In this document: positions 27,017 to 37,171 of the stretch, piece after piece
How positions within the stretch are numbered: the first letter of the stretch is position 1
Layout of the letters: every line of letters starts with the position of its first letter
Source: Aurantiochytrium sp. KH105
Lineage: Eukaryota > Sar > Bigyra > Thraustochytrida > Thraustochytriidae
DNA length: 64,000 bases
Direction: 5' to 3'
Assembly: GCA_003116975.1 (NCBI GenBank)
Contig: BGKB01000166.1
Coordinates: 62,001 to 126,000, forward strand
Program-made: the position numbers and the translations under genes
The notes under the pieces: model-generated
Database searches by the model: none
What the model saw: the letters and a program-made list of their open reading frames with translations, nothing else
Told to the model about the DNA's origin: nothing

Positions 27017-29523
27017 TGATCTTTAGGCCTGTGCGCACTCTTTTTCGACTCCTCCTCTTCACCCCCCTTGCTAGCGATATTTGCATCGAGTCTATTCTCG
27101 TCACTTTTTTCCCCAAGGGACGCGACTCCACGCATTCTATAGTTATCACCATTTTCATGTTGCGCTTGTTGACCATGAATCCCTTGTGGCCCAGCCTGTT
27201 GGCCTTGCACTGGTCGAGCACCACCGCTTATCCCAGCGCTGGCGCGCAATTTTTCAAGCTGCGAATGTGCCATTTGAGAGCGCAAAACAGCCACTTGCTC
27301 CTCGAGCGCCTCAATGTGCGACTGCATGGCTGCCTCTTTGCGACGACTTCGCTTCTTGCGTTTGCCCCGACGTGCAGCTCGCGGTGATCCGAGGGTTGGT
27401 GCAACTGACACGCTGAGACTTGCAGGCCCCGCAGGCGAGCCACGGCCCGAAAGGGCTGAAGGGGACGCGAGTCGCAACGATTGCGTTGGGCTTTCTTGTT
27501 GTGACCCGGGCACCGTCGCCACCGCTACATGTGTTGATTCGTGGTTTTGATACTGCTCTTGCGCTGCTTTGAGGAGCTTGTGTAGACGAGGTAAGCGGTG
27601 AGGCGGGCAGGTAAGAGCCGTGCGCAACAACGGACTTTCCTGTGCATGCAGACGCGCTTCCGCTTCGCGAACGAGACGCTCCGTGTCCCGCTTTACATTG
27701 TCCTCGAAAACATCGAGCTGCGCCACACGATTGGAAGCCTTGATAGCGAGCGCTTCCGCTTGAGCCGCACTCTTGCTTGCATACGCAACCCACCATTTGG
27801 ACGCCTGTGCGTCAGCGTCTTCATCTTCGCCATCGTGTGCCTTGGCCGAACTCAAGGAGCTTGTATCGACCCGCCAGGGAGCCTTGCCCATCTTGACAGT
27901 CCGTATGTCTCGCTCCTCGTGGCCGACTTGCACGCGCCACCACTCTTTGCCCACTTGGGCATTTTCCAGTGCAGTGGCATGTGCATTGCGTGCCGCTTCA
28001 AGCACGACTCGATCGCGCGAAAGAGGCCAACGCGGCTGCGCCGCCGCCGGTGACTGCGTCTCTTCTGCATCTCGAGGATGCGCGGCCCCAATTTCGTCGG
28101 ACGCTGCAAGCAGCGCTGTCTCTTGCTTTTCGGAGACACTCGGGTCAGGATAGGATGCGAGAGGAACCTGAAGACTCTCGAGCCGAAGGCAGAGTTTGTC
28201 GCTTCGACGCAAGAGACGTTCCCTGGATTCTTCGTGTTCCCGCATTTCCTCGTCTTGTATTTGAAAGCTTGCCCACTGGGTTTGCAACTCTCGGTAGCCT
28301 TCCATGAGTGCTTGGAATTTCTCGTGGGTTGAAAAGCGTCCGCCATTCACCATCCGATCGTGGGCCTCCCGAGACAGATCGTCAAAGAGCTGGTGCAGAC
28401 GCCTCGAATCCTCGTCTGTGGTGGAAACGTATGTGCTGCCGTCTGTGCCGTCTTGCTTTGATCTTCTCTTAATCGCTTGCTTTGCACGACCATTTTTCCC
28501 CGTCGCGTCCTCTTCAGCAGGGTCTCGACCATCACCTTTTGTAGCATTGTTTTCCCCAACGCCAATATTGTCGTCATTCTCGACCTCATCCTCGTCCTCA
28601 TCTTCTTCGCCATCGTTGTCCTCCTCCTCCTCCTCGTCGTCGTCGTATTCGTCTCCCTCAGCGATCAAATCATCCAGTGCAAGGTCATCGGCACGTTTAC
28701 GAGTCACATGTGTCTCGGTTCGGGGTTTAGTATGCCGACGAGAGGATTTCCAGGATCGTTGAATAATGCGTGCAGCGCGCTGGGCACGGCGTTCTTCCCA
28801 TGCAAGAAGTTTTTCGGGCCGTAGCTGTCGCATCATTGCGAGCTCGAGCTGACGACGTTGGATCCGTTCGCGGCGCGCAAGCCTTTCCCTCTCGGCTTGC
28901 TGTCCCGCCTGCTGCTTCATCACGAGTCGTACCTGGAGGCCTTGGGATGGGTCTCCAACCTCGTACCAGCGTTGCGCCTGATCCTCACTGCCAGCCTTCA
29001 TGTCGATGCGAACGCTCCCAGCACCTGCCACGCGTATCCTGATTTCTTGACGTGCACTTTGCGTTCGTGCATTGTCACCCGCGCCGGGCGAGGCCGCGAG
29101 CGTGGCATCGGGAGTTTCGCACCAAGGTACGTGGGTCTCGAGTCTCCACCGAATGTCGCCTACGGGCTCACGCACGGGGTCTATGGCGTCAAAATTTTCC
29201 CTCGGCTTGGACCCTCCAAATCCCACGTCCCTGCTGGCATCCTTGCCCACGCGCACGACGCTCACGCGTATCCTCGGCGGCTGCGCGGGCGCGAACCCGC
29301 GGCCCAGGACGCCCACCACCCTCCATTCCATCCTCCTCCGGCCCCCTTTTCGCTCTGCAAGCGAGCCTCGCGCGGGCCGGCCAGCTCCCGAGTCTGCGCC
29401 CGGGTCTCCGCGCCAAGGCGTTCTCCCGCGCCCCTTCTCCGCGCCCTTTCCTGCGCCCGCGCTCGACGCGCTCGCCCGGTCGCGCTCCGCATGAACGTTA
29501 TGCCCGCCCCGCACGAACTCCAT
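26872..29523 (-). CDS. IQ-motif coiled-coil protein of unknown function
   Basis: An 883-residue frame that I do not recognise as a named family. The N-terminus (about 65-205) could be a beta-sandwich domain (MEWRVVGVLGRGF, IRIRVAGAGSVRIDM). A helical segment with one IQ motif (RAARIIQRSWKSSRR, about 255-270) suggests calmodulin binding. It is followed by a very acidic linker (poly Glu/Asp, about 300-345), long coiled coils (about 385-660) with paired WWRVQVGHEE and WWVAYASKS blocks, a basic patch RRGKRKKRSRRKEA, and a disordered tail. This architecture is common in flagellar or centrosomal proteins, but that is inference. The ATG at 29523 is the longest start. The ATG at 29331 begins exactly at the ordered part and may be the real one. 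It is divergent from the gamma-tubulin complex gene. Confidence 0.72.
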   Translation of the reverse strand: MEFVRGGHNVHAERDRASASSAGAGKGAEKGRGRTPWRGDPGADSGAGRPARGSLAERKGGRRRMEWRVVGVLGRGFAPAQPPRIRVSVVRVGKDASRDVGFGGSKPRENFDAIDPVREPVGDIRWRLETHVPWCETPDATLAASPGAGDNARTQSARQEIRIRVAGAGSVRIDMKAGSEDQAQRWYEVGDPSQGLQVRLVMKQQAGQQAERERLARRERIQRRQLELAMMRQLRPEKLLAWEERRAQRAARIIQRSWKSSRRHTKPRTETHVTRKRADDLALDDLIAEGDEYDDDEEEEEDNDGEEDEDEDEVENDDNIGVGENNATKGDGRDPAEEDATGKNGRAKQAIKRRSKQDGTDGSTYVSTTDEDSRRLHQLFDDLSREAHDRMVNGGRFSTHEKFQALMEGYRELQTQWASFQIQDEEMREHEESRERLLRRSDKLCLRLESLQVPLASYPDPSVSEKQETALLAASDEIGAAHPRDAEETQSPAAAQPRWPLSRDRVVLEAARNAHATALENAQVGKEWWRVQVGHEERDIRTVKMGKAPWRVDTSSLSSAKAHDGEDEDADAQASKWWVAYASKSAAQAEALAIKASNRVAQLDVFEDNVKRDTERLVREAEARLHAQESPLLRTALTCPPHRLPRLHKLLKAAQEQYQNHESTHVAVATVPGSQQESPTQSLRLASPSALSGRGSPAGPASLSVSVAPTLGSPRAARRGKRKKRSRRKEAAMQSHIEALEEQVAVLRSQMAHSQLEKLRASAGISGGARPVQGQQAGPQGIHGQQAQHENGDNYRMRGVASLGEKSDENRLDANIASKGGEEEESKKSAHRPKDHQSMQMTSSSSPSSSPEALAPPARLISDTTTAAAPSSSVLERFEPSDS

Positions 29524-29849
29524 CCTCGAAACCGCCCGCCGCGGGGCGGTTTCTCGCCGCCCCGCGTAACGTCCTAAAACCGCTCCCGGAGCAGTTGCGC
29601 CAACCGCGCGTAACCGCGGCTAACTGAGACAAGATCGATCGATCACATCAATCGCATCAATCGCATCAATCTCGCCACCCTCGAGACGCGCGGGCGCGGC
29701 GAGCGGGGCCACGCGGCGCGGCGCAGAGCGGCTTGCGGCGCGGCGCGGGCGCGAGGCGAGCGGCTTGCGGCGCCGGAAGCGCCGGAGAAGGCGCAGGAGA
29801 GGCCGCGCGGAGCGCGCCGCGAAGAGCCCCGAGCGCGACGGTTAGCGCC

Positions 29850-32654
29850 ATGGCCGAGGGCGTGCGCGTGGCCGCGCTGCTCGGGGAGCTCGTGGAGAGG
29901 GTCGTGCCTGCGGCCAAGGAGGACGCAGCGACGAGGGAAGAACTCCTGCGGTACGCAGCACGACTTGCAGGCAGCAGACTCGGGAGGAACTCGAGGGGCC
30001 GCGGAAAGGAGCAAGAATCGCCAAACGACGACGGCCAGGGAGCGGCTGCGCGGCTCCACGATGAAATCCTTCGTGTCGTCCGCAGACTTGATATCGCTCG
30101 CAGGGACCCTGCCGTGGCGGAACAGTGCGACGAGCTCATTTTGATGCTGTTGCGCAAGCAGAGCGCGCTACAGCGACCCGATTGCATCGTGAAATTGCTT
30201 TGCGATCTGAGCGGGACCGGCGCCGCGCAAGGGAGCGCAGACGGCCTTGTCACTGCGCTGGCACCGCTTCTCCAGAAAGGCGCGTCTGGGTCGAGCGATG
30301 CCTCTGCCATCGAATCGCTCGTCAAGCCTTCGGGACGTTGGATTGAGCCGCCAACAAACTCCCGCGCCGCTGATGCAGCTGAAAACACGACGACGACGAT
30401 GACAACGACCGCCAACAGAGCCAAAGCACGGGATACGGAGGCGCTCCTGGTGCGCGATGTTTTGTTCGTTTTCCAGGGCATTGATGGCCACCTCATCAAG
30501 TTTAGTCCCGAGAACGACGCATATTCGCTCTCTCCGCTCGTCACGCTGCCCAAGGCGCAGCGCAAGCTGGCGCAAAAGCTGTGCGAACTTGGTTGGCTCT
30601 TTCGGCGCATCTCTGGCTATGTGAATCAAACTCTGCATGTGGACTCGCTGGGGCTGGTCTCACAGAGCTTTTCAAGCGCGCTGCAGAGCGAGCTCACAGA
30701 GTACTTCCGGCTCATTGCCATTCTGGAGGCCCAGCTCCCCTCGCCCTCGACACGCTCGGGCCGAACAGATGCCGATGTCGGCAGCAGCTCTAGTGTTAGC
30801 GAAACGAGTCGAGCGGCTGGTCTGACCTTGCGCCAACTGTTTGTCTGGTCACAGGAACCGATGCGACGACTGCGGCTCATGGCAGAGATGGCCGACAGTG
30901 CGCGCGGACTCTACGGTGGCGCTCTGGCCTCCTCCATTCACATGTACTCTATGCATGGAGATCCCTTTGTGTCGACATTTGTGGACTCCATTATGCAAAA
31001 GGTGTCGGCGCCCATCTTTGAGAGCATCCGGTTGTGGGTGGTGCACGGCGAACTCGCAGATGCATGCGGTGAATTCTTTGTATCGGATGACCTCGACGTC
31101 GCGAACGACCGTCTCTGGTTCGACAAGTACAAGATGAACGGTACGATGATTCCTGGGTTTATCGGACGCTCGTTGGCGCGCAAAATTTTGCTCATTGGCA
31201 AGTCAATCAACTTTATTCGCGTGTGCTGCCGCGGATCGCTCGAGGACCACCATGATGCGGCAACCGAAGTCGGCGCTGACTTTGCGCGCCTCGCTACCTC
31301 GGAGGACGCTGACGGCGAGGATGGGGCGTCTCAATCTCAGGCCCGGCAAAATGGCGTGCCCGCAAGGCCAGCCCAAGGGGCCCTGGGCTCCGCGGAGGAT
31401 AGCATGACGGATCGTCGCACGCTGGCCCTCCTCCGCACCGTGGATCGTGCAGCCGCCGCAACAAACAAGCGTCTGCGCACCATTCTCTTTGATCAGTTTC
31501 ATCTTTTGCGGCATTGTCGGGCGCTCAAGCAGTACTTGATGCTTGGTCAGGGCGACACAATTCAGTACCTCATGGATCTATTGGGGCCACAACTTGAGCT
31601 GCCGGCGTCGCAAGTCTTTCGGCACGCGCTGGTGTCACAACTGGAGACTGCAGTTCGCGCCACCAATGCGAATCTTGATTCGGACGATGTGCTTGAACGG
31701 CTCGATGTGCGACTCATGGAAGCAAGCCCCGGTGATAGCGGCTGGGACGTATTCGTTCTCGATTATCACCTGGACATGCCTCTCAACTGCGTTATTACGG
31801 CGGACGCCATGGGCCGGTACTACGAGATTTTCACCTTTCTGTGGCGCCTCAAGCGCGTCGAGTACTCTTTGGCATCGGCGTGGAAGATGGAGATGACCAC
31901 GGAGCACGTGGTCCGCGAACTGCACGGCGTGCGAGCCACCTTGCACAAATTCCACGTGCTTCGAAATGAAATGGTGCATTTTACGTCGAACTTGCACAGC
32001 TACATCATGTTTGAGGTGTTGGAGACCTCGTGGGATACGCTTGTCAAGGATTTAGACGCTGCCGTGGATCTTGATCAGGTCGTTCAGGCGCACGACTTGT
32101 ACCTGGCGAGCATTTTGGACAAGGCTCTCATCGGGCTGCCTTCCTCGGACGACCAGGCCGCTGCAGCGGACGCCAGCCCGTTTCCTCATGCTGGCGCTGA
32201 GTCGGACGCTGGCGATGCCTCGCCGGCTTCACCGCAGGCTCAGGCGGATGGTAACGCGCTGCGGCACGGAATGCAGACCCTTTTCGACTTGATTTTGCGT
32301 TTTTGCAGCGTGCAGCGCCGCCTCTACAATGTCGTCATGGATCAAGTGCACAGACTTAAGCGAACTCACTTTCACATGGTTGAGCGAACGCGGAATGCAA
32401 AGTGGGCCATCGACAAGGACTCTGCGGAGGCTGCCAAGGCTGCGATGGAGCGGGACGCTTTTGTCGATCCGGCCGAGATCGAGGACGCTCAGCGCAAGCT
32501 CGCGCAAGAGTACGATGCCAATGTGCGCGTGCTAGCACGTGAATATCGCGAGAGTCTCATGGCCTTTTTGGAATGTCTCAAGCCGGCAGCGTCCGAGAAT
32601 CTCAAGTTCTTACGCTTTCGCCTGGACTTTAATCAGTTTTATGAATCATCTTGA
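29850..32654 (+). CDS. TUBGCP3: Gamma-tubulin complex component 3 (Spc98-type)
   Basis: A 934-residue GCP-family protein that nucleates microtubules at spindle poles and basal bodies by binding gamma-tubulin. The N-terminal GRIP1 region contains LTEYFRLIAILEAQ, LTLRQLFVWSQEPMRRLRLM, GGALASSIHMYSMHGDPFV and LWFDKYKMNGTMIPGFI, followed by ARKILLIGKSINFIR, all hallmarks of the GCP2/GCP3 pair. The GRIP2 region contains HCRALKQYLMLGQGDTIQYLMD, YHLDMPLNCVITADAM and RYYEIFTFLWRLKRVEYSL. The spacing and the KYKMNGTMIPGFI form fit GCP3 best; GCP2 is the alternative. The start is the ATG at 29850 in a strong GCGCCATGG context; the upstream frame has only TTG. It ends in FRLDFNQFYESS, the usual tail. 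Inserts near 150-200 and 530-570 are low-complexity. Confidence 0.93.
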   Translation: MAEGVRVAALLGELVERVVPAAKEDAATREELLRYAARLAGSRLGRNSRGRGKEQESPNDDGQGAAARLHDEILRVVRRLDIARRDPAVAEQCDELILMLLRKQSALQRPDCIVKLLCDLSGTGAAQGSADGLVTALAPLLQKGASGSSDASAIESLVKPSGRWIEPPTNSRAADAAENTTTTMTTTANRAKARDTEALLVRDVLFVFQGIDGHLIKFSPENDAYSLSPLVTLPKAQRKLAQKLCELGWLFRRISGYVNQTLHVDSLGLVSQSFSSALQSELTEYFRLIAILEAQLPSPSTRSGRTDADVGSSSSVSETSRAAGLTLRQLFVWSQEPMRRLRLMAEMADSARGLYGGALASSIHMYSMHGDPFVSTFVDSIMQKVSAPIFESIRLWVVHGELADACGEFFVSDDLDVANDRLWFDKYKMNGTMIPGFIGRSLARKILLIGKSINFIRVCCRGSLEDHHDAATEVGADFARLATSEDADGEDGASQSQARQNGVPARPAQGALGSAEDSMTDRRTLALLRTVDRAAAATNKRLRTILFDQFHLLRHCRALKQYLMLGQGDTIQYLMDLLGPQLELPASQVFRHALVSQLETAVRATNANLDSDDVLERLDVRLMEASPGDSGWDVFVLDYHLDMPLNCVITADAMGRYYEIFTFLWRLKRVEYSLASAWKMEMTTEHVVRELHGVRATLHKFHVLRNEMVHFTSNLHSYIMFEVLETSWDTLVKDLDAAVDLDQVVQAHDLYLASILDKALIGLPSSDDQAAAADASPFPHAGAESDAGDASPASPQAQADGNALRHGMQTLFDLILRFCSVQRRLYNVVMDQVHRLKRTHFHMVERTRNAKWAIDKDSAEAAKAAMERDAFVDPAEIEDAQRKLAQEYDANVRVLAREYRESLMAFLECLKPAASENLKFLRFRLDFNQFYESS

Positions 32655-32754
32655 TTTCTCTGTGCTGCCAATTGTTTTTTTTTACTTCTTATTTCCCCCA
32701 GAGGTGCTGGATGCGCTTGGACAAAGACTTGATATCTTCGATTCAAAATCAAAA

Positions 32755-32931
32755 TCAAGGACGCCCATCGCAAGTTTGCACAAGAAGACGTCGCCGCGGT
32801 GCGCCTATCAGCACGGGATTGCCGCGAAGGTCTCATGACTTCTTGATAGTAGTGCATCAAGCCAGCAACGTCCAATGTTCTTGCGCTTTCGCTTGGACTT
32901 TAAGAATTAGTTCTGTAAAGCATCTTTTGTG
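32755..32931 (+). pseudogene. Decayed tandem copy of the GCP3 3' end
   Basis: About 100 bases after the GCP3 stop the sequence again resembles the end of that gene. Bases 32760-32800 align with 32487-32527 (GACGCYCAKCGCAAG, then GCRCAAGA), and 32853-32931 align with 32578-32652 (AAGCCRGCARCGTCC, then TTCTTRCGCTTTCGCYTGGACTTTAA, and CATCTT). Small gaps and many substitutions interrupt it, and the copy has stop codons in frame. By eye identity is about 70 percent. It looks like an old tandem duplication of about 200 bases that has since decayed. I see no function in it. Confidence 0.65.
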
Positions 32932-33094
32932 AAGCCAGTGCAAGCTAATTTTGCGCAAAATCAATCCTAGGGTACTGAGGCTAATGTGTGGAGAAGAACC
33001 AACTTCTTTTGCACGCGAAACTAAAGCAGACAAACAGAAGGAAGTGCACGCCTTGTTTGTGATAAGAAAACTAGGGAAAAGAAAGAAAGTCAGC

Positions 33095-33967
33095 TCACGT
33101 TGGGTTGCTCAGTTTCGTCAGAAGGTGCCGTATGTGGAGGAGACGACCGCGAGACGGCCCAAAGACGACGAGCTCGTTGCCAAAGGCCAGCGTGACAATA
33201 TGTGTCAGGACGCCCGTTGGCAGAGTGCTGTCTTTGATGAGGCCGCGAAGGACGTGCAAAGCGTTTCGTGCGCTAAGACTGGCCCATGATCGCAAGATAT
33301 CTCCCTGCGTTGCTGCTTGAGATTTGGAAAACCAGTGCGCGCAAATGTGAAGACGGGAAGTTTTGCGAAGGTGCGCCCAAATGACTTCTTGATTGTCGCG
33401 CATACAAGCCATAATGAGCGAATTGACGCCCTTGCAATTATCGACAAGCACATCGATATCGCGATGTGCCAAGAGCGCGTCCACGCAGTCGCGCTGATCC
33501 TCAAAGGAACTGAGCATGAGAGGAGTCCACTGGAGCGTGTTGGGCTGATTGACGCGGATCTGGGGATGTTTCACTAGCATATATACAATATCCGCATGCC
33601 CACGAGAGCATGCCGCCAGAAGAGCAGAGACGTTGCCGACCGTGCTGCAAAGGTTAACGTCTATCCACGCTTGCCGCAAGAGAAACGAGGCCATCTCGGT
33701 GTGGCCCTTGTCCGCTGCGTGCATGAGCGCTGTCCAGCCGAGGTTGTCATTGCGGTTGAGCAAGTCTGGAGAGTCTGCAAGTAGCTTGCGCACTTCAACG
33801 ATGTCACCGTGCTGCACGGCGAGCATGAAATCGTGCAGGTCATCGTCCAGGCCGAAGAGGCTTAGCGAATCGCAACGTGCACGACGAGTTGGGCTCTGTG
33901 AGACAGCGGATGCGCTCGTCTGCTCATGTTCATCTCTGCCAAAGCCTCTCGCGGCCGTCGCCAGCAT
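33095..33967 (-). CDS. Ankyrin-repeat protein
   Basis: A 290-residue protein with four to five ankyrin repeats between about residues 48 and 200. They include DFMLAVQHGDIVEVRKLL, NLGWTALMHAADKGHTEMASFLL, NVSALLAACSRGHADIVYMLVKH, LQWTPLMLSSFEDQRDCVDALLAH and GVNSLIMACMRDNQEVIWAHL. The N-terminal 45 residues are basic and Ser-rich (SPTRRARCDSLSLFG), and the C-terminal 80 residues are not ankyrin-like. Ankyrin arrays bind other proteins, and the partner cannot be predicted. The start is the only ATG before the repeats. It is convergent with GCP3 and the decayed GCP3 copy. Confidence 0.85.
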   Translation of the reverse strand: MLATAARGFGRDEHEQTSASAVSQSPTRRARCDSLSLFGLDDDLHDFMLAVQHGDIVEVRKLLADSPDLLNRNDNLGWTALMHAADKGHTEMASFLLRQAWIDVNLCSTVGNVSALLAACSRGHADIVYMLVKHPQIRVNQPNTLQWTPLMLSSFEDQRDCVDALLAHRDIDVLVDNCKGVNSLIMACMRDNQEVIWAHLRKTSRLHICAHWFSKSQAATQGDILRSWASLSARNALHVLRGLIKDSTLPTGVLTHIVTLAFGNELVVFGPSRGRLLHIRHLLTKLSNPT

Positions 33968-35719
33968 GACGCCACCAGCGTTGTTCTCGCCTGCCCTAGT
34001 CCGCAGGTTTGCTAGCTGGCTAGCTGGCTTGCGAACTGGGCAGTTTGGGTGAAGCTTGGCTGCGCGAGGAAATCTCCTCCTTGGGCCCCGAGGCCGTCTC
34101 AGTCCTGCCGTCCGCCCGCCCGCTCGCTCGCGCGCTCACTCGCAGGTCGTTTCTTTGGGCAAGCCGAGCAGAGTTCTCGTTGCACAGCTCGCTCCTGGCC
34201 GCGCCAGAGACCCGCCGCGCGTGCGCGTCCCGGGCTTCGCTTCGCCCAGTTCTTGGAGTCTGTCCCTCATCGACCTGACTTCAAGTTCGGTTGGCACACC
34301 TCCCGCGGGTCCCCGGGGACCCGGTGTGCACCATGTCGAGGCGCCGTGCGGTGCGCGTTGCGCTTTGTCCGATGTTTTCGTCACTTTCTCATTCGCTCAT
34401 TTCGCGGACGTTGGCGGAGCGTAGATCCAGGCGCAGGTCCAGCCAGGCTAGGCTAGGCTAGGCTAGGCTAGGCGTGTCTAGATGTTGCGTGAAATTTGTG
34501 TGTATTGGATGGCCTGCATTCGACCACCGGCCAGCAAACAGGCCACGATCAACTGGGATAGGTCACCCCTTCTCTTCCGATCAACAAGACAGAGATACTT
34601 GGAACGCATGCTCAAGAACAAGAAGCCGCGGTGTGGCATGCAAGTGATTGATGGTCCACACGGTTCAGTTCGCTCTCACGATGGCCAAAAGCTTTCCGCA
34701 GCCAAGCTTCGGTGCGGCAGATCCAAGCCAGCAGTGGCGGGAGACAAGGATGGGATGGCAAGACAGCTTACGAGAAAGCCTGCATATACACCACCCGTGC
34801 CAGACTTCGCTTGCAGAGGCATCGCGAGGTCCCGATCTCCAAGAGCGAAAGAAACTGATCGCAAAAGTCCCAACCGCCGCTCACTCCCTCATCGCACCCG
34901 CCACTGGCCGCAAGACGAGTCGATCTTCTCCTCCCACAGCCGTTGCGTCGCACCCTCCTCTCGTCCACTGCACCAATATTGCCCGCATCTCCACTACCAG
35001 CCCCATCCTTCACACGCCATGCGGGACCGGAGAAGCCCAGTGACGCCGCGACACATCCTTCACTACGCCCCAATCAACACAGCCTCCTCCCAGCTGCGGT
35101 CGTCTCGCACTTCTGCGCAACCCATTTTCGGCCCAGCCGAGGCGCGTGGCGCGAGCTGCTGCTACTTTCGCAGGCTCGCGGCCTGCGCTCTCGCCTCCCC
35201 TCCAACTCACCTTCTCCTCCCCCCCACGCGGCACGCTCGCCCCGCCAGCCGCAGCTCGCCCAGCCCTTCGGCCCCGCGCAGGCCGAGCCCGCTCGCGTCT
35301 TGTCATCGCCGCCTCCATCCCATCCCGTCCCCGCCTCCGCGTCCCAGCCGCGCGTCCCAGCACGCGCTCATGCCCGCGCGCTCGCCGTGCCGTCCCCGTG
35401 CGCGTCGTGCGCGCCGTGTGCGTCGTGCTCGGGCGGCGCGGCCAACGGCAGCTCGCCGGGTACGACGCGGGCGAGGGCGACCCGCACTGCGAGCTGCAGC
35501 TGCTCGAGGGCGGCGCCAGCGCGTATCTTCGTCCCTTTTCTCCGGAGAAGGGCAGCTCGCGTACGGCAAACCGACGGAGGAAGCAAACGCGGAATTGCAG
35601 AACCAGAACCCCAACGCACAGGAGGCACAGCGAGAGGCGCAGGCTCCGGCGCAGGCGCAGGAGGCTCGGGACCGGGGCGGGGAGAAGCGGACGCGACGCG
35701 AGGCGCGGCGGAAGGCACC
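33968..35719. other. 1.75 kb upstream region of the TMEM181-like gene
   Basis: A GC-rich, pyrimidine-rich stretch between two divergent start codons. It includes a GGCTA repeat (34446-34470). Three overlapping plus-strand frames are open for hundreds of bases, which is a composition effect. One of them (ATG at 34681, 120 codons) reads somewhat protein-like but lacks any recognisable motif, so I do not call it. Confidence 0.4.
34446..34470 (+). repeat. (GGCTA)5 pentanucleotide repeat
   Basis: Five perfect GGCTA units in the region between the ankyrin gene and the TMEM181-like gene. Confidence 0.9.
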
Positions 35720-37171
35720 ATGGACAGGAACCCGGACCTGCATGAGACCCTGAGGCTCGACGTCATGTCGAAGAAGCAGAGGGTCGTGTACGTGGTGTGG
35801 ACCCTGGTCGGCATCGCAGCGTGCCTGGTGGCGGGGCTCACCGGCCCTGACGCATTCTACGAGAAAGAGCCCTTTGGGGAGCTCGGCAACGGTGTCGACC
35901 TCGCAAACAAGCCCTGGGCGCACGCCTGGGTCTTTGGGGACAACAAGTACTCCCATCACCTCGGACTCTACTTTACGCCAAACCCCAAGAGCGGCTACCT
36001 CGAAGACAGACGCTTCGTGCGCGACATCCATCTGGACATCGTCCTTTCCGGCGTCACGTACAATGGCAAGGTCGTCAATCTCGTCAACACGACCGTTCCG
36101 CGTCGGGTATCGTGCGTCAGAGGCGACTGCGAAGACGTGCTCGTCTTTTGGGACGAGTTCGTCTCGTACAAGCGCTACTCCTGGGTCGTAAGCACCGCGG
36201 ACTCGTCCGTTGGTGAAACAGATTGGATCGAGGACGTCGACTTCTTTTTTCGGGCCGAAACCATCGAATTTGCCGTCTGGCAGATCCGCATGAACTATCT
36301 GTGCTTTGGCCTCTCGGTGATCGGCCTCATCTTTTGGCAAATCGCCTGTCGGCGCGATGCACTCCGCGCCCGCGCGCGCAACACATTTGACGCCGACGCC
36401 ACGTCAACGTCGTGCTGCTGCCCGTACCGGACACCCACCCAAAGATGGATCCTCGCGCTCGGCATTGCCGTTGCGCTGTACAATCAGCCTCTCTTGGGCT
36501 TTCAGTATATTCGCGCCTCCACTTTGCGCTATGTCTTTATCGCTGCTTCGGTAGTGATGCAAACGGCCTTTCTCAGCATCCTCCTCGTCTTCTGGATCGA
36601 GGTCTTTGAGACCATGTATCGTTCAACGCGCCCCGGCATGCTCTCGCGCGCCCTCAAGATCTGCTTTGCTCTTATGTTTTGGATCACAGGATGCATCGTC
36701 TACGGCATGACTGCATACACTGCCAACACGAATTACGTCTACGACTGGACTGAGAATGACGACCTCATCACGGCGGTCCGGGTCACCTGCATCGCCTTTG
36801 GAGTCATCTACCTTTGCTGGGCTCTCTTTTTCATCCTCCGCGCCGCTTCCCACATTGGCCAATTTGGCGGACGGAGCCTCAAACTCGTTCTCTTTGGCCA
36901 CGTTTGGAGGCTCCTGGCGACCTGCGTCGGCATCTTCTTGGGCTTGGTCAACGAGCAAGACGTGCGCTTTACACACGTGTACTACTTTTTCCAGTTCCTC
37001 TTCACTCTGTATGTCCTCGAAGTCATGGTACTCTACCAACCGGTGGACTATGACCTTGGGCTCGTCAAGGACCCCCCTGTCACGTCTACGGAAACGGGCC
37101 GCGCTGCCGTCATTCCCGTCAACACTCCGCATGACGACGGCGCCACAGAGGTTCGTCTTTCCGAAATCTAA
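35720..37171 (+). CDS. TMEM181/Wntless-like seven-transmembrane protein
   Basis: A 483-residue membrane protein. One hydrophobic segment (about 20-42, VVYVVWTLVGIAACLVAGL) is followed by a lumenal beta-rich domain (about 60-190) containing the pair Cys-Val-Arg-Gly-Asp-Cys. Seven membrane helices follow. The first is MNYLCFGLSVIGLIFW, and RWILALGIAVALYNQPLLGF carries the LYNxP pattern also seen in TMEM181. Then come LVFWIEVFETMY, CFALMFWITGCIVYGM, VTCIAFGVIYLCWALFFILRA and the last two helices. The order of a GOLD-type lumenal domain plus seven helices fits the Wntless/TMEM181 superfamily of secretory-pathway receptors. The ATG at 35720 sits in CACCATGG. The long upstream frame is Arg- and Pro-rich chance sequence. 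The cargo is unknown. The cytosolic tail is short and acidic. Confidence 0.78.
   Translation: MDRNPDLHETLRLDVMSKKQRVVYVVWTLVGIAACLVAGLTGPDAFYEKEPFGELGNGVDLANKPWAHAWVFGDNKYSHHLGLYFTPNPKSGYLEDRRFVRDIHLDIVLSGVTYNGKVVNLVNTTVPRRVSCVRGDCEDVLVFWDEFVSYKRYSWVVSTADSSVGETDWIEDVDFFFRAETIEFAVWQIRMNYLCFGLSVIGLIFWQIACRRDALRARARNTFDADATSTSCCCPYRTPTQRWILALGIAVALYNQPLLGFQYIRASTLRYVFIAASVVMQTAFLSILLVFWIEVFETMYRSTRPGMLSRALKICFALMFWITGCIVYGMTAYTANTNYVYDWTENDDLITAVRVTCIAFGVIYLCWALFFILRAASHIGQFGGRSLKLVLFGHVWRLLATCVGIFLGLVNEQDVRFTHVYYFFQFLFTLYVLEVMVLYQPVDYDLGLVKDPPVTSTETGRAAVIPVNTPHDDGATEVRLSEI

Noticed and set aside
34482-35753. 423-codon frame upstream of the TMEM181-like gene, and a 120-codon frame at 34681
   Set aside because: Three overlapping frames are open at once, which is a composition effect. 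None has a motif and they overlap the leader of a well-supported gene.
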